A stretch of DNA of 64,000 nt from contig OZ024743.1 in the NCBI GenBank assembly GCA_964016885.1, positions 121,891,650 through 121,955,649 on the forward strand. Direction: 5' to 3'. The translations under genes were made by a program, and so were the position numbers. Positions 52,101-58,888 of the stretch are shown in pieces (the stretch's first letter is position 1; each line of letters begins with the position of its first letter). Under the pieces are notes generated by a model, which was given only the letters and a program-made list of their open reading frames with translations, was not told the origin of the DNA and made no database searches. Source of the DNA: Eledone cirrhosa. Its lineage: Eukaryota > Mollusca > Cephalopoda > Octopoda > Eledonidae.

Positions 52101-55100
52101 GGTCACTACTCAAGCAGAGCTTCTGACCTCCAGGAGAACCAGGGGCCGGATATATCATCCTGAGTGCATTTTATTGTGGCACCAACACTAGAGAAGTCAT
52201 TGCCATAGGCATAGCTGAAGAGTCTTCCTGACCATTTGTTTGGCAGGTTTTATATGGCTGGATGCCTTTTCTATCACCAATCATTTTATAGAATGTCCTG
52301 GGTGGTCATTTATCATGTAAATCAACAAACACTAGTGAGGTTGTTATGTCTATGGCACATACATATGTATTTATAAAAAAAAAAAACTTTTCTCAATATG
52401 TGAACAGCATCTGTTTCTCTTTAAGTCCAATCCAATTGAATGCAGGTAATAAAACATGGAGTAAATCTCTCACCTTATCTACTTTTTCCGAAAGTCCAAA
52501 TGCATGCAAAAGGTTAGAAGAAAGGCGGTTGTTGGGTTTATAAGCTTCAAATCCAACATAGTGTTTTTTTTCAGTATAGTTCACTGCAACAACACTGGGG
52601 AAGAAAATCTGAGGCAAAGTGGCTGTAAAAGACAGTGTTAGTGAAAATGAAGCAAGTTTTATTGATGAACATTGGGTAAAAGTGTGCAAAGGGATCAGCA
52701 AACTAGGTTGTATTAAATGGCTTCATCATGACCACTTAATTTTTTTTTTCTTGTCAAAATTTTATTTACATAAATATTTTGCATAATAAAGAAGAAAAAA
52801 AATTAAATAATTACTATAAGAAGTGAAGGGGGGACAGACTCTTTACTCCTGTCTAATAAAATATATCACAGCTATGCTCCATGTATAAGAGTCAGTGACA
52901 CCTACTGCATCAGCCGCTCCACCGCATAGGGCTCCTTCCTCCATTTTGTGGAGGAAAATGGCAGTTCAGAGACCAAGTACACCACCGGTCTCCATGACAA
53001 ATGGCACAAAAAAGAAGCAATAAGTCAAGTCCTGGTGTTTAGATATCTTCTACTTCTTTGCATTATTGTTTTGGTTTTTCCCTGAGGCTTGGCTTTCTGA
53101 TCTGTAAGCCTCACAAATGTGGTTTCACTGTGGATTTGTTTGGTCTTCACTCACTGTCATGTCACAATAGTGCTGGCTGCTTCCCATGCCATGCTGCTCT
53201 CAACAAGATCATAAAGCATGGCCTGGAAGGTGCAGGTTTTCCTTCCAGTGCTGGACTAAGGAGATGGCAAAAGGCCAGACGACATGACAATCTTCCTATT
53301 CGGCTGGGGTAGGACCCTCATTTGGCATGCTATATGTTGTGACACCATCTCTAGCGGCAACCTTGTGTGTTTGGCTACCAGCCCAGGCTTCACTGCCCAT
53401 AGGCTGAAGAGGACAAACTGTCCAAGTATTGGCCATTCTCTGATAGGTTTGTAGAAGTGGAGACTTCTGGCATTCTTGGATCCTGGACCACATTCCTGCT
53501 CACAGCTATTCAAGCAGAGTTGGCTGCCCACAGGAGAAAACCCTCTGAGGTGGAGTGGCTGTTCCAGCACATCTCCCTCACAGTCCTCTGGGACAATGTT
53601 TTCTCCATCCTGTCGGCCAGTTTCATTTATGGTGGCATGTGGATTTGATTTATTTCCATAAAGATACATACGTACATACATGCATGAATAAATACATACA
53701 TATGTTTGTTGTAAAACATTGCTTAAAAAGTCTAACCTGACCCATGCCAGTATGGAAAAGTCAATGTAAAATCAATGTTGATGGTGATTATATATATATA
53801 TTCTCTGTGTTTGCCATAATACTGTTATCGATTAACTAATTTTGCAATCCACACCTGATGACATCGCCAAAGTCTTACATCATGTTCTGATGTAACTAGG
53901 CTATTGAAATATGTATTGTTTTTGCAACATTAAATTGAATATTTTGAGTCTAGCCTTTGTTTTTAAATATATATAAATATATATACATATATATATAAGA
54001 GATAACAAAATGTTGTTATAGGTAATCCAGTTAGAGGTTGTGAATACTTCTTATTATGGATAGTTTTAGCGTATGGCTTTGTTTGACTCAACAAGAGGTT
54101 TACGTAGATGGTGAGTTTATGATTTAACTTGTATTCCTATGTAAGTTTATCTTGGAGTAATAAAATTGAAAAAATGTGAAGAATAATATGGTCAACAGTA
54201 CAAAAAAGGAGAATTTATTTACTTAAGGCAGGCCATAAAGAGCGACGCAAATACATACCAAATACAAAAAATAACAACACACTTAATAGAAATAACACTA
54301 TCCACACCTATAGAAGCAACAAATCTAGGACTAAACATAGAAATTGGCAACAAACACGTGAATTAATTGAACAGAAAACTAATAGAAAGACCACTAATAA
54401 CTATAGAAGATGTAGAGATAGAAAGTACTTATGGTTCAATCCAGTGTTTAACTCCTCTATAAAAACAAAACTACCTTATACTTTCTTCAAATTAGTTGAC
54501 AAACACTTCCCTAAAATTCATAAAATCTTTAATAGAAAAACTATCAAACTATCATACTCCACTGCCAACAACATAGAATCGCACATACATAAAATTAACT
54601 ATAAAAGAATTTATAATACAAGTAGTCCGCAAATAAGTACCATAACACCAAATACAAAACAAACATATAACCAAACACACGTCAGAAAACATCACCACAA
54701 TACATCAAGAAACCCAATTCTCAGCCCATACATAACAATTTACAAAACCATATTGAAGAACCGGCACATAGGAAAGCATCTAAATGTAATTATCATCTAC
54801 CTGACAAATGCCCATTACAAAATAGATGCCTAGAGTCTAATATAGTATACCTATGTACTATAAATTCAGGCAGCTTATCATCGCACTACATAGGATCTAC
54901 AGTTGGAGAATTTAAGAAAAGGTATTATATCCACAGGCACTCTATGAATAACAGGAAGCTCATAAATACAACAACTCTCGCCAATAAAATCTGGCAACTC
55001 AGAGATGCAAACATCTTTCTATCTCTATTTCTCTCCCTAAATTTATTTCATCCTTAGTATTTTATCTTATCATATCATTTTCACTTCTAATATAACATAC

Positions 55101-57619
55101 AACTAATTAATCAAATAATTAATTAATTATATAATTAATTTATTAAAATAACCAATACACACATAAATATATTTAACATTATCATATTTATACCTTCGCA
55201 TCTCTCTATATTTTAACCACTTTCAATAATCTTTATATGTTTAAATTTCTTTGCACATTTTTACTTATTTATTTTCATATTTTCATATTTTGTATCATAC
55301 TCGATATAATTTGTTTATTTATTCATTTATTTATTTATTTACATTTATTCAAGTATTAACATTTATTCATTTATTGTTGATATTTTTTTTTTCTTACGTC
55401 ATTTTTCCTCTATCCTTTTCTCTCCTCTTTCTCTCCTCCTTTCTCTACATCTTATTTTCTCTCTATATCTTTCTCTGTTTTCATTTCTCCTTTTTCTTTT
55501 TCATTTTCTTCTTTTTATTTTTCCTTTTTATTTTTTTCTTTCTTTCCTTTATCTATTTCTCTTTCTTTCTTTTGTTCTCTCTCTATCTTTATTACTAATA
55601 TTATTATTGATGCTGGCCTTGTGCCAAAAGTAGAAACAATTATTATTGATGCTGTAATTTGAATTTGTAGATTTGCCGGTTATATATTTTTTATAACAGT
55701 TTCTGATGACATGATTAAGCTAGCATTGTATCTAAAATTGAGTGAAACTGCTTCTAGTGTTCACCAATTTTTAGACAACTCAATCAGAGAAACATTTGTT
55801 AGACTGTAAATAAATTCCCTTTATTGTACTGTTGACCATGTTATTCTTCACATTTTTTCAATTATATATATGTATGTATGTGTGTGTGTGCCCAACCCAT
55901 ACTGTATAGTGGTCATGTATGTGTCAAGACAAAAGCGCCTAATCTACACACTGTAAAGTGGTCATGTAGGAGCACGACAAAAAACATCTAGCCCACTCTG
56001 TAAAGTGGTCATGTTGGTAACACGACAAAAAGTGCCTAGCCCACGCTGTAAAGTGGTAGTGTAGGTGTCACGAAAAAAAGTACCCAGCACACACTGTAAA
56101 TGTGGTTAGCATTAGGAAGGGCATCCAGCTGTAGAAACCAAGTAAAAATCAGCCCTGTATGAGTGAAACATGGTCTTGCGACCTGATCTCTCCCAAAGGG
56201 AGAGACGTCCTACTCATGTTAGCATGGAAAATGGATGTTGAGAGAGAGAGAGAGAGAGACAATTATTAAAAAAATCATTTCTAGATAATATTGTATTTAT
56301 ATATATAGCTTATCTTTGATAAACACCATTAATCCATTAAGTTTTATGATATATTTTGCACTACAAGTTTCCATTTCCTGTTTGATATATCTCTTTAAGG
56401 TTGCTTTCATCATGACTAAAGAAATCATGCCAAAACCTTGTAAAATAAATTAATGTGGCTGGTATGTAAGAAAGAACAATTTTGAAAGAAAATAGCTAAA
56501 GATAGATAAAAATGAAATACACCACAATAGGAAATTGGTGACATGTTTGGAAAATGAGAACTTACGATCTTCTTTTAGCATACCAGCTCTAATTGACATG
56601 CTTCCCAGTTCAATAATCACAATATTCTGTAATAAAATAATGAATAAGACTAAAATTTGTTTATATGATTTTTTAATTATGAGATTAACAAATCTTTCAT
56701 TTGTTAATCTCATAAATATATATTTGTTATTAGTCTGATATATAAAAGATCATAAGAAATGAAAAATCATAGAAGACAGAAATGGTTTTGATTATAACTT
56801 TTGGTTCATCTGACACATTTCATTTGGTTTATTATTTGTTATATTTGGATAGAATGAATTTAAAATCTAACAAGTTCAGAGTTTAGTTTTTGCTATGATA
56901 AAATGTTCATTGTACACACCATGAAGTGGTTAGCATTAGAAAGCACACCCAGCATTGAAACTATGCCAAAATGGAATGTATAAATATGTCACTATCTAGC
57001 CTCAGAATATGACATCCTGTCTAACCCATGCAAGCATGAAAAATAGACATAGAGGATCCAGAGCCAAATTCCTACAATATAGTTCTAACTGCAATGGAAA
57101 TATAAAAGGATTCTTGCAGCAAATGAGAGCTGTAAATTTTAGTTAGGGTTAGGTTGTCTACTCAAACCCTAGCTACAGCAGTGATAAAATATATGTATGG
57201 TTGATGTTATTGTTTAGCTCTAGATCAGATCTGGTCAAGCAGAACTTTGGCATTTGTTTTTTTTTTATCTACTGTGCAAAGGATCACACAATCATGTGTT
57301 CCTTTTTAAGACAGTAAATGTGATCTGAAGACAATTTGGATGCTGTGTTTAGCAGGCCAAACAACCACAGAGGTTTTTGAGCATGCTAGGCCTACATACT
57401 AGAGGTCAAACTTATTAGTAAGGTAGAATACATATAGTCATCATTTAAATATGGAAGTGGAAAATCATGTAAATTTCTTACCTTAGATGATTTTGGAGCA
57501 TCTAATACAGGCTGAATATAGTTAGCTTTGAAGTTTTCAACTATTTGACTCTGAAGTGCTGCTAACCACTGTTCATATTCTTTTTGTGAAGGGCATCGCA
57601 CCATCAGGTAATGGCCTCT
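30676..57619 (-). CDS. PH-actin-related fusion protein, 3' ten exons
   Basis: The ten exons, read from 57619 down to 30676, give about 424 residues: a PH-like C-terminus and linker (residues 1-46 of the visible part), then a full actin fold of about 378 residues, the usual actin length. The order phosphate-1, subdomain 2, phosphate-2 (DIGER), IPIYDG, adenosine loop LSGGVTMIPG and C-terminal helix is complete. Introns are 0.6-7 kb long and filled with SINEs, TTAA elements, a mariner and LINEs. All junctions are in phase except 45634/44371. Actin-fold proteins bind nucleotide and act in filaments, dynactin, Arp2/3 or chromatin complexes; PH domains bind phosphoinositides or proteins. A membrane-targeted Arp is a possible role, which is inference. 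I do not recognise it as Arp1-11. The start is outside or unseen. Confidence 0.85.
31000..31120 (+). mobile_element. SINE fragment
   Basis: aaatgtggttggcgttagga, agggcatccagccag, tgagcaagacacggtcaccc, ccatactagcatgg, gatgatag. In the last intron of the actin-related gene. Confidence 0.75.
31735..32495 (+). mobile_element. Cluster of three diverged SINE copies
   Basis: Core boxes recur at 31750-31800 (ttaggaagggcatccaac), 32150-32285 (ending gcatggaaaatggacattaa and gatgatgatt) and 32310-32495 (cacccaatttatcctgtaa, ggcattaggaagggcatcc). All are + strand and degenerate. Confidence 0.65.
32516..32826 (+). pseudogene. RTE-like LINE C-terminus with (GAT)n tail
   Basis: Encodes IIKFKLSWKRHPTLSKIYGK, RASALLKSWRAQFAGHCHHA, EIISALLLWNPDSSL and RDTGIS. 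The layout LyG.LP..S..l..RR..FaGHc.Ra..E..S.LLLW.P is the C-terminal tail of RTE-like LINE proteins. The end (gatgatgatgaag) is the same type of tail the SINEs carry. Confidence 0.7.
33122..33307 (-). mobile_element. TTAA-flanked MITE, copy 1
   Basis: ttaaccctttagcattta at one end and taaatgttagagggttaa at the other, with TTAA on both edges. The interior is the complement of copies 2-4. Consistent with a non-autonomous piggyBac-like element. Confidence 0.8.
33905..34135 (+). mobile_element. RTE-type LINE 3' fragment
   Basis: gagaaaaactgagtataagg, gtgcaagagagaata, ggtatgtgatacatatgga, gggaggccaaagaagacg. Same order as 18880-19165. Confidence 0.6.
34207..35140. mobile_element. DNA transposon relic with matching inverted ends
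   Basis: Left end tactgtatatactcgaatat with aagcc, and right end ggcttatattcaagtatata with tggta in complement, are inverted copies about 27 bp long. A SINE (34607-34815) sits inside. No transposase was recognised. Confidence 0.55.
34607..34815 (+). mobile_element. tRNA-derived SINE
   Basis: Head: ggtggattggcagtatcg, ggacaccatgcttagcag, gatctgagttcaaatcct (B-box-like). Body: ccttacggggttgataaaat and aagcacc. A related inverted copy lies at 47390-47545. Resembles the tRNA-derived SINEs known from cephalopods. Confidence 0.75.
35209..35308 (-). CDS. Actin-related protein, adenosine-loop exon
   Basis: A 100-nt exon encoding (R)AIYLSGGVTMIPGFSARLEK and EVQKLVNSSLLVQ. LSGGVTMIPG matches the adenosine-binding LSGGTTM.PG loop of actins, the best-conserved motif in the protein. 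Phase 2 in, phase 0 out; acceptor aaacag, donor gtaag. Confidence 0.95.
35558..35772 (+). mobile_element. TTAA-flanked MITE, copy 2
   Basis: ttaatcctttagcattta at the left and taaatgctaaagggttaa at the right. The interior ccggccagaattctctcacc and aatctcatagatttgata is shared with copies 3 and 4. Confidence 0.85.
36012..36262 (-). mobile_element. SINE copy, inverted
   Basis: Begins with (atc)n and catgctagcatgggttaga, passes gcccttcctaacaccaacca and cagtgtggactggg. Head to head with the next copy. Confidence 0.8.
36380..36632 (+). mobile_element. SINE copy
   Basis: aaaaagcacccagcccac, cactgtaaatgaggttggtg, agggcatccagctgtag, cccatgctagcgtgg, acggacgtaaaacgatgatg. About 120 bp from the inverted copy. 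Confidence 0.85.
36736..36955 (+). mobile_element. TTAA-flanked MITE, copy 3
   Basis: ttaaccctttaagcattta at the left, aaatgctaaagggttaa at the right. Nearly the same length and interior as copy 2. Confidence 0.85.
37145..37366 (+). mobile_element. TTAA-flanked MITE, second family
   Basis: Ends ttaacccttttgatacca and taccaaaaggattaa. The interior differs from copies 1-4. Another end of this type is seen at 44125-44145 (tttggtatcaaaagagttaa) and at 26059. Confidence 0.65.
38065..40801 (+). pseudogene. CR1/jockey-like LINE, best copy
   Basis: 5'-truncated but long. The endonuclease part (38075-38320) shows ITGYNLFRKDRINRGGGGVM, typical of AP-type nucleases. The RT part (39380-40369, 329 codons open) shows FKKGDRTSPVNYRPVSLTS, QFGFIPNSSC, VVCLDFAKAFNSVPHKRL, SGVPQGSVLGPLLF and YADDIKLYLQ with all catalytic Asp present. 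Frameshifts and a stop lie between 38320 and 39380, so the whole ORF is broken. The 3' end is (ATT)n. The short ATAAA on both sides may be the target duplication. Copies or tails of the same family are at 26287, 21815, 42359, 48098 and 58537. Confidence 0.9.
40802..41795 (+). pseudogene. mariner transposase remnant (3' part)
   Basis: Past the LINE the mariner frame resumes with KSATETLSMLQQAYGDE-like wording, then QLVHEDHWRTFTDIA and TTEQKQHHVEVCQDL, and later the region before the third Asp (cgtattcaccagatttaga) and PADFHFFSKLKIGL. The start (ATGAACAAGAAG, MNKKLEQK) lies left of the LINE at 38030. Frameshifts and stops show that it is dead. Confidence 0.75.
42168..42314 (-). CDS. Actin-related protein, subdomain 3 exon
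   Basis: A 147-nt exon encoding (S)TINHDVSRFAGPEGFFNTD, LWGMDYPTIQALVLKAI and QACPMDNRRYMC(R). This corresponds to the actin segment ERFRCPE.LF.PSFLGME..GI.ETTFNSI..CD.DIR..LY. The RFAGPEGFFNTDLWGMDYP order is clear. Phase 2 at both ends. Confidence 0.94.
42359..42615 (+). mobile_element. LINE 3' tail
   Basis: Matches the end of the 38065-40801 LINE: gctgaagcatggaacaaact, ctgcatcagttgttagct, atgagttgtagtg, gcactgtacacaataattt. It lies in an intron of the actin-related gene, opposite to its transcription. Confidence 0.85.
42698..42813 (-). CDS. Actin-related protein, variable-insert exon
   Basis: A 116-nt exon encoding TCYVSKHYEEELHKYMKHPE, KFLSSVYLNKYNMPKDSY. TCYVSKHYEEEL equals the actin KLCYVALDFEQEM helix, and the rest takes the place of the loop before the next strand. 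Phase 0 in, phase 2 out. Confidence 0.92.
42814..44228. other. Intron of the actin-related gene
   Basis: AT-rich intron between the exons at 42698 and 44229. Only a possible TTAA-element end near 44125-44145 was noted. Confidence 0.55.
44229..44371 (-). CDS. Actin-related protein, subdomain 4 exon
   Basis: A 143-nt exon encoding FAIEGGQSIQSYGAGKIRQA, LRFGLAKHNFPLYSPLEQ and ILVRQVMEQ. It matches the actin stretch YALPHAI..LDLAGRDLT..L...L, but with GGQSIQSYGAGKI replacing the LDLAGRDLT wording. Its frame needs the previous exon to end in phase 1, but the exon at 45634-45830 ends in phase 2. Confidence 0.9.
44430..44672 (+). mobile_element. SINE, divergent subfamily
   Basis: ttataggaagggcattcagc and gtagaaagcttgc, then ggacccttcagtttgtgtca, cttgctagcaggaaatgcag. 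Shares its ends with the dominant SINE but has a different middle, like the copy at 51010-51365. Confidence 0.65.
45240..45480 (-). mobile_element. SINE-like repeat, second family, inverted
   Basis: The complement matches 5235-5400 (cccatgcataccagt, tccatgccactgatgtt, cagcttggcacc). Confidence 0.65.
45634..45830 (-). CDS. Actin-related protein, phosphate-2 exon
   Basis: A 197-nt exon encoding VMLVLPLHVSKKDKENIMDM, RFHVQAVCMVTQAIAALYSY, TKSGIMVDIGERMEVIPIYDG. It aligns with actin PVLLTEAPL..K.NREKM.QIMFE.F..PA.YV.IQAVLSLY..GR.TGIV.DSGDGV.H.VPIYEG. The catalytic-side DSGDG reads DIGER. The donor is GGAAA/gtaata, phase 2. Confidence 0.93.
46107..46214. repeat. (TG)n microsatellite with CG-rich interruptions
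   Basis: About 105 bp of (TG)n with gcgcgtgcgcg blocks: an alternating purine-pyrimidine run prone to Z-DNA. Confidence 0.9.
46490..47332 (-). pseudogene. Retrotransposon gag-like ORF with two zinc-knuckle remnants
   Basis: The open part (46790-47332, 180 codons) starts MATKIRMGSDAIKTFSGEME and holds WLRKIKLDATLQG, DKIEQRLKEAF and AFMNGFSDEIPVRLQQL, the helical pattern of a Ty3-type capsid domain. Just past its stop another frame gives two CCHC knuckles (CFRC..HMARDC and CY-C..NHITNNC), each damaged by a stop. No protease or RT follows, so this is an isolated gag copy. It lies antisense-free in an intron of the actin-related gene, on the same strand. A host-adopted gag is possible but unsupported. 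Confidence 0.75.
47390..47545 (-). mobile_element. tRNA-derived SINE, inverted
   Basis: The complement gives ggattggcagtatagg, ctgagttcaaatctcgcc, ccttacggggtcgataaaat, matching 34607-34815. It abuts the gag start. Confidence 0.8.
47623..47695. repeat. 18-bp-arm inverted repeat
   Basis: aattaaacctcacaaagg (47623-47640) and cctttgtgaggtttaatt (47678-47695) with a 37-nt loop. No other context. Confidence 0.8.
47770..47925 (-). mobile_element. RTE-type LINE 3' fragment, inverted
   Basis: Complement of the segment at 33905-34130 in order (cttccatgtgcaccacatgt, gcaatctcttctcctgca, ctctcagttcatctcg). Confidence 0.5.
48098..48745 (+). mobile_element. LINE 3' end with doubled tail
   Basis: 48098-48620 matches the last 500 bp of the LINE at 38065 (ccctccatcagacacctacc, ctccatgtgtctaacacacg) and ends (ATT)n. 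Then 48620-48745 repeats just the final 120 bp with its own (ATT)n. Confidence 0.85.
49020..49325 (-). pseudogene. RTE-like LINE C-terminus
   Basis: On the - strand: VGWKRPHGRLHTRWLDIIRE, LDDAEELAQDRQRWRVLVEL and GSTHDNALG. The run W.D.i.eDL...g..l.DAeElAqDR.rWR.LV is the common C-terminus of RTE-like LINE polyproteins. Confidence 0.75.
49380..49595 (+). mobile_element. SINE copy
   Basis: Closely matches the 10811-11162 copy (cactcactgtaaatgagg, aagggcatccagctg, ccttgcaagcagggaaaa, cggacgtaaaatgaaatg) but lacks the tRNA-like head. Confidence 0.85.
49621..49701 (-). CDS. Actin-related protein, 81-nt exon
   Basis: Encodes FRIEYEILPSVFTAIFQDL, KVRPSDNH. It joins in phase 0 to VMLVLPL of the next exon and corresponds to actin W..ME.IW.H.F...L.V.P.EHPVLLTEAPL. 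Acceptor atatttcag, donor gtaag. It is too short for an ordinary ORF scan and was found by following the fold. Confidence 0.9.
49776..49953 (+). mobile_element. TTAA-flanked MITE, copy 4 (internally deleted)
   Basis: Ends ttaaccctttagcattta and taaatgctaaagggttaa. Shorter than copies 2 and 3 by about 40 bp in the middle. Confidence 0.85.
49978..50605. repeat. Dispersed repeat of unassigned class
   Basis: Begins actagcagtggtacccggcg and ends gttttatatatatagata. This pair of ends is widespread in invertebrate genomes. An internal duplicate (cagccagacatacagac) occurs near 50230 and 50310. No protein was recognised. Confidence 0.45.
50665..51003 (+). pseudogene. mariner 5' end with helix-turn-helix remnant
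   Basis: TIR-like start acgagggtaatctgaaaagt. Then VIKYLQKKGLALKDIHANMV and SRVQKWAAEF, the N-terminal HTH region of mariner transposases. The copy ends abruptly at a SINE. Confidence 0.7.
51010..51365 (+). mobile_element. SINE, divergent subfamily
   Basis: Two diverged cores (51030-51060 and 51130-51200), aacccttgttagcagaga and a weak tail. It interrupts the mariner remnant. Confidence 0.6.
51410..51690 (-). mobile_element. tRNA-derived SINE, old inverted copy
   Basis: The complement shows a gaccctaaaaggatgaaagg-type body and a B-box-like segment (ggtgatatttgaactcag in + sense), as at 47390-47545. Confidence 0.5.
52030..52345 (-). mobile_element. SINE copy, inverted
   Basis: Starts (atc)n then ttgctagcaagggttggatg and reaches ggctggatgccttttctatc, followed by a core box. 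Same order in the copies at 58420-58510. Confidence 0.65.
52474..52622 (-). CDS. Actin-related protein, subdomain 2 exon
   Basis: A 149-nt exon encoding (P)TLPQIFFPSVVAVNYTEKK, HYVGFEAYKPNNRLSSNLLH, AFGLSEKVDK. FFPSVVA and YVGFEA equal the actin VFPSIVG and YVGDEA landmarks; the DNase-loop region is replaced. Acceptor ttttacag, donor gtgaga, phase 1 in, 0 out. Confidence 0.93.
53050..53645 (+). pseudogene. LINE C-terminal nuclease-like relic
   Basis: Reads ICKPHKCGFTVDLFGLHSLS, CHAALNKIIKHGLEGAGFPS, then with frameshifts FSDRFVEVETSGILG and EWLFQHISLTVLWDNVFSIL. This is the C-terminal module found behind reverse transcriptases in many mollusc and cnidarian retroelements (..VD..GLHGLSC..SAGR..RH..LN..I...L). 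Several breaks. Confidence 0.7.
54162..55863 (+). mobile_element. Inverted-repeat-bounded region holding a Penelope-like relic
   Basis: The left repeat (54162-54225: aaaaaatgtgaagaataata, tggtcaacagtac) and right repeat (55797-55863, its complement) match over about 60 bp with few mismatches. Between them lie the Penelope-like coding relic and a pyrimidine-rich tract (55250-55600). Confidence 0.7.
54250..55055 (+). pseudogene. Penelope-like element, GIY-YIG end
   Basis: After KTKLPYTFFKLVDKHFPK and FNRKTIKLSYS comes CNYHLPDKCPLQNRCL, the Cys-rich linker, then YIGSTVGEFKKRYYIHRHSM and NTTTLANKIWQLRDAN. This is the GIY-YIG nuclease (YIGST.G.FK.RY..H) of Penelope-like retroelements, with the Arg and His present. 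A frameshift lies near 54780. The RT part is mostly missing. Confidence 0.8.
55885..56255 (+). mobile_element. SINE with four tandem core boxes
   Basis: Boxes of about 45 bp (gcccac.ctgtaaagtggtcatgt with gacaaaa) recur at 55890, 55935, 55980 and 56035, then ggttagcattaggaaggg and the normal 3' half. The tail has changed to (GA)n. Confidence 0.8.
56566..56626 (-). CDS. Actin-related protein, phosphate-1 exon
   Basis: A 61-nt exon encoding NIVIIELGSMSIRAGMLKED. It is the first strand pair of the actin fold (actin: A.V.DNGSG..KAGFAGDD); GS..IRAG is kept while the Asp is Glu. Phase 0 in, 1 out. Confidence 0.92.
56905..57065 (+). mobile_element. SINE copy, old
   Basis: tgtacacaccatgaagtggt, tagcattagaaagcaca, taacccatgcaagcatgaa. 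It lies between the PH-like exon and the first actin exon. Confidence 0.6.
57482..57619 (-). CDS. PH-domain-like exon fused to the actin-related protein
   Basis: A 138-nt exon between gaacag and gtaag, phase 0 at both ends. It encodes RGHYLMVRCPSQKEYEQWLA then ALQSQIVENFKANYIQPVLD and APKSSK. The pattern hYLmvRCpS..EYeqWLaALqsQ is that of the last strand and C-terminal helix of PH domains, including the near-invariant Trp. The remaining 20 residues form a linker leading in phase into the first actin strand 0.85 kb downstream. The earlier PH exons should lie upstream (coordinates above 57620) and were not recognised. Confidence 0.8.
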
Positions 57620-57799
57620 CTGTTCAAAACAAAAGTCATTAATGAAGTGTGTAGACTTTTATAATTTCCCCATCTTAATAATTACTTTATAACATTTTGA
57701 CTCAAAAGAGAAGTGTAGCTGCCAAAGCAGGAAATTAAATTTTCATGTACTGGCTGAAACGAATAAGATGTCATTTCTTTTTGACTATCACAAATTCTT

Positions 57800-58120
57800 T
57801 ATAGTTAAGGCCCAAATCTTGAGGGAAGTTATTTCATGTGCCATTACTACTGACTATTCCTGTGTATTTGTCATTCACAAAGTACACCTTTCTCCCACTA
57901 CACCTTTTGTGTGTCCATGGCACTAACTGAGTACATTGTATGTAGTTTCTACCTACTCCTTTCTACATATTGAGCATAGCCATTTCCCTGATGGTAGCAG
58001 AGTCCTGTCATCTTTCCTACTTAGGAAAGCTTTACTTTTCAGTAGGCTGACTTTGAAGTTCTTTATTTAAGCAAAAATTGCTGCCCTTTTTCAGGTAATA
58101 TCCAGTAAAATTAGGGTCTG
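57800..58120 (-). mobile_element. LINE relic related to the one at 8000-8835
   Basis: Shares ordered words with 8280-8520 in the same orientation (catttccctgatggtagcag against cacttccctgacattacc; gaaagctttacttttcagta against caagcttacttttaggctc). No intact motif. Confidence 0.5.
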
Positions 58121-58419
58121 GTGATTATTCATAACACACACACATATCAGGCTCCCACACAATTTCTGTCTTCCAAATTTCACTCATAAGGTATTGGTCA
58201 ACCCTATGTTATAGTAGAAAACACTTGATAAAGGTGCCACACAGTGGAACTGATGGAAAGCTATGTGGTTGCAAAGAGAACACCTAAACAATATAGCTAT
58301 GACCATGCACATACATACACATACACACATATGCCATACACATACATACACACACACACTTATGCACACACACATGCACATACACACACACATGCACATT
58401 CACACACATATATATATAT

Positions 58420-58870
58420 ATCATCATCATTTTAACGGCTGCTTCTTTGCTAGCAAAGGTTGGACCAAATCATTACTGAAGAGGGGCTACTGATCTCCCA
58501 GACAAGCCAGGTATCTGTCATCTCGCTTATAATAATAATAATAATAATGAAATTATTGTGTACAGTGCTCAGGTGCACTACAACTCATCAAAGGTGTATG
58601 TATAGTACATAGAATAATGTACAAATTATGTATAGTTTCATGTTATACTGAGTGCACAGAGGAGGTTGTCATGTCTTTGGAACAACTGAGGGGTCCTACC
58701 AACCCTTTGTTTGGCAAGCTTTCTATGGCTGGATGCCCTTCCTATCACCAACTACTTTACAGTGTGCACTAGGGAGGCTGTCATGCCTTGACACCACAGA
58801 AGGATCCTCCCAACTCTTTGTTTGGCAAGCCCTCCATGGCTGGATGTCCTTCCTATCACCAATCACTTCA
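58420..58870 (-). mobile_element. SINE copies, inverted, with LINE tail inserted
   Basis: (atc)n then ttgctagcaaaggttggac; core boxes ctggatgcccttcctatcac (58731) and ctggatgtccttcctatcac (58840). An inverted LINE tail (58530-58625: gtgtacagtgctcaggtgca) interrupts. Confidence 0.7.
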
Positions 58871-58888
58871 CAAGGGGGCAGTAGCTAG

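Noticed and set aside
55251..55598. Phe/Leu/Ser-rich open frame resembling a membrane protein
   Set aside because: Produced by a pyrimidine-rich low-complexity tract (ttt, ctt, tct).
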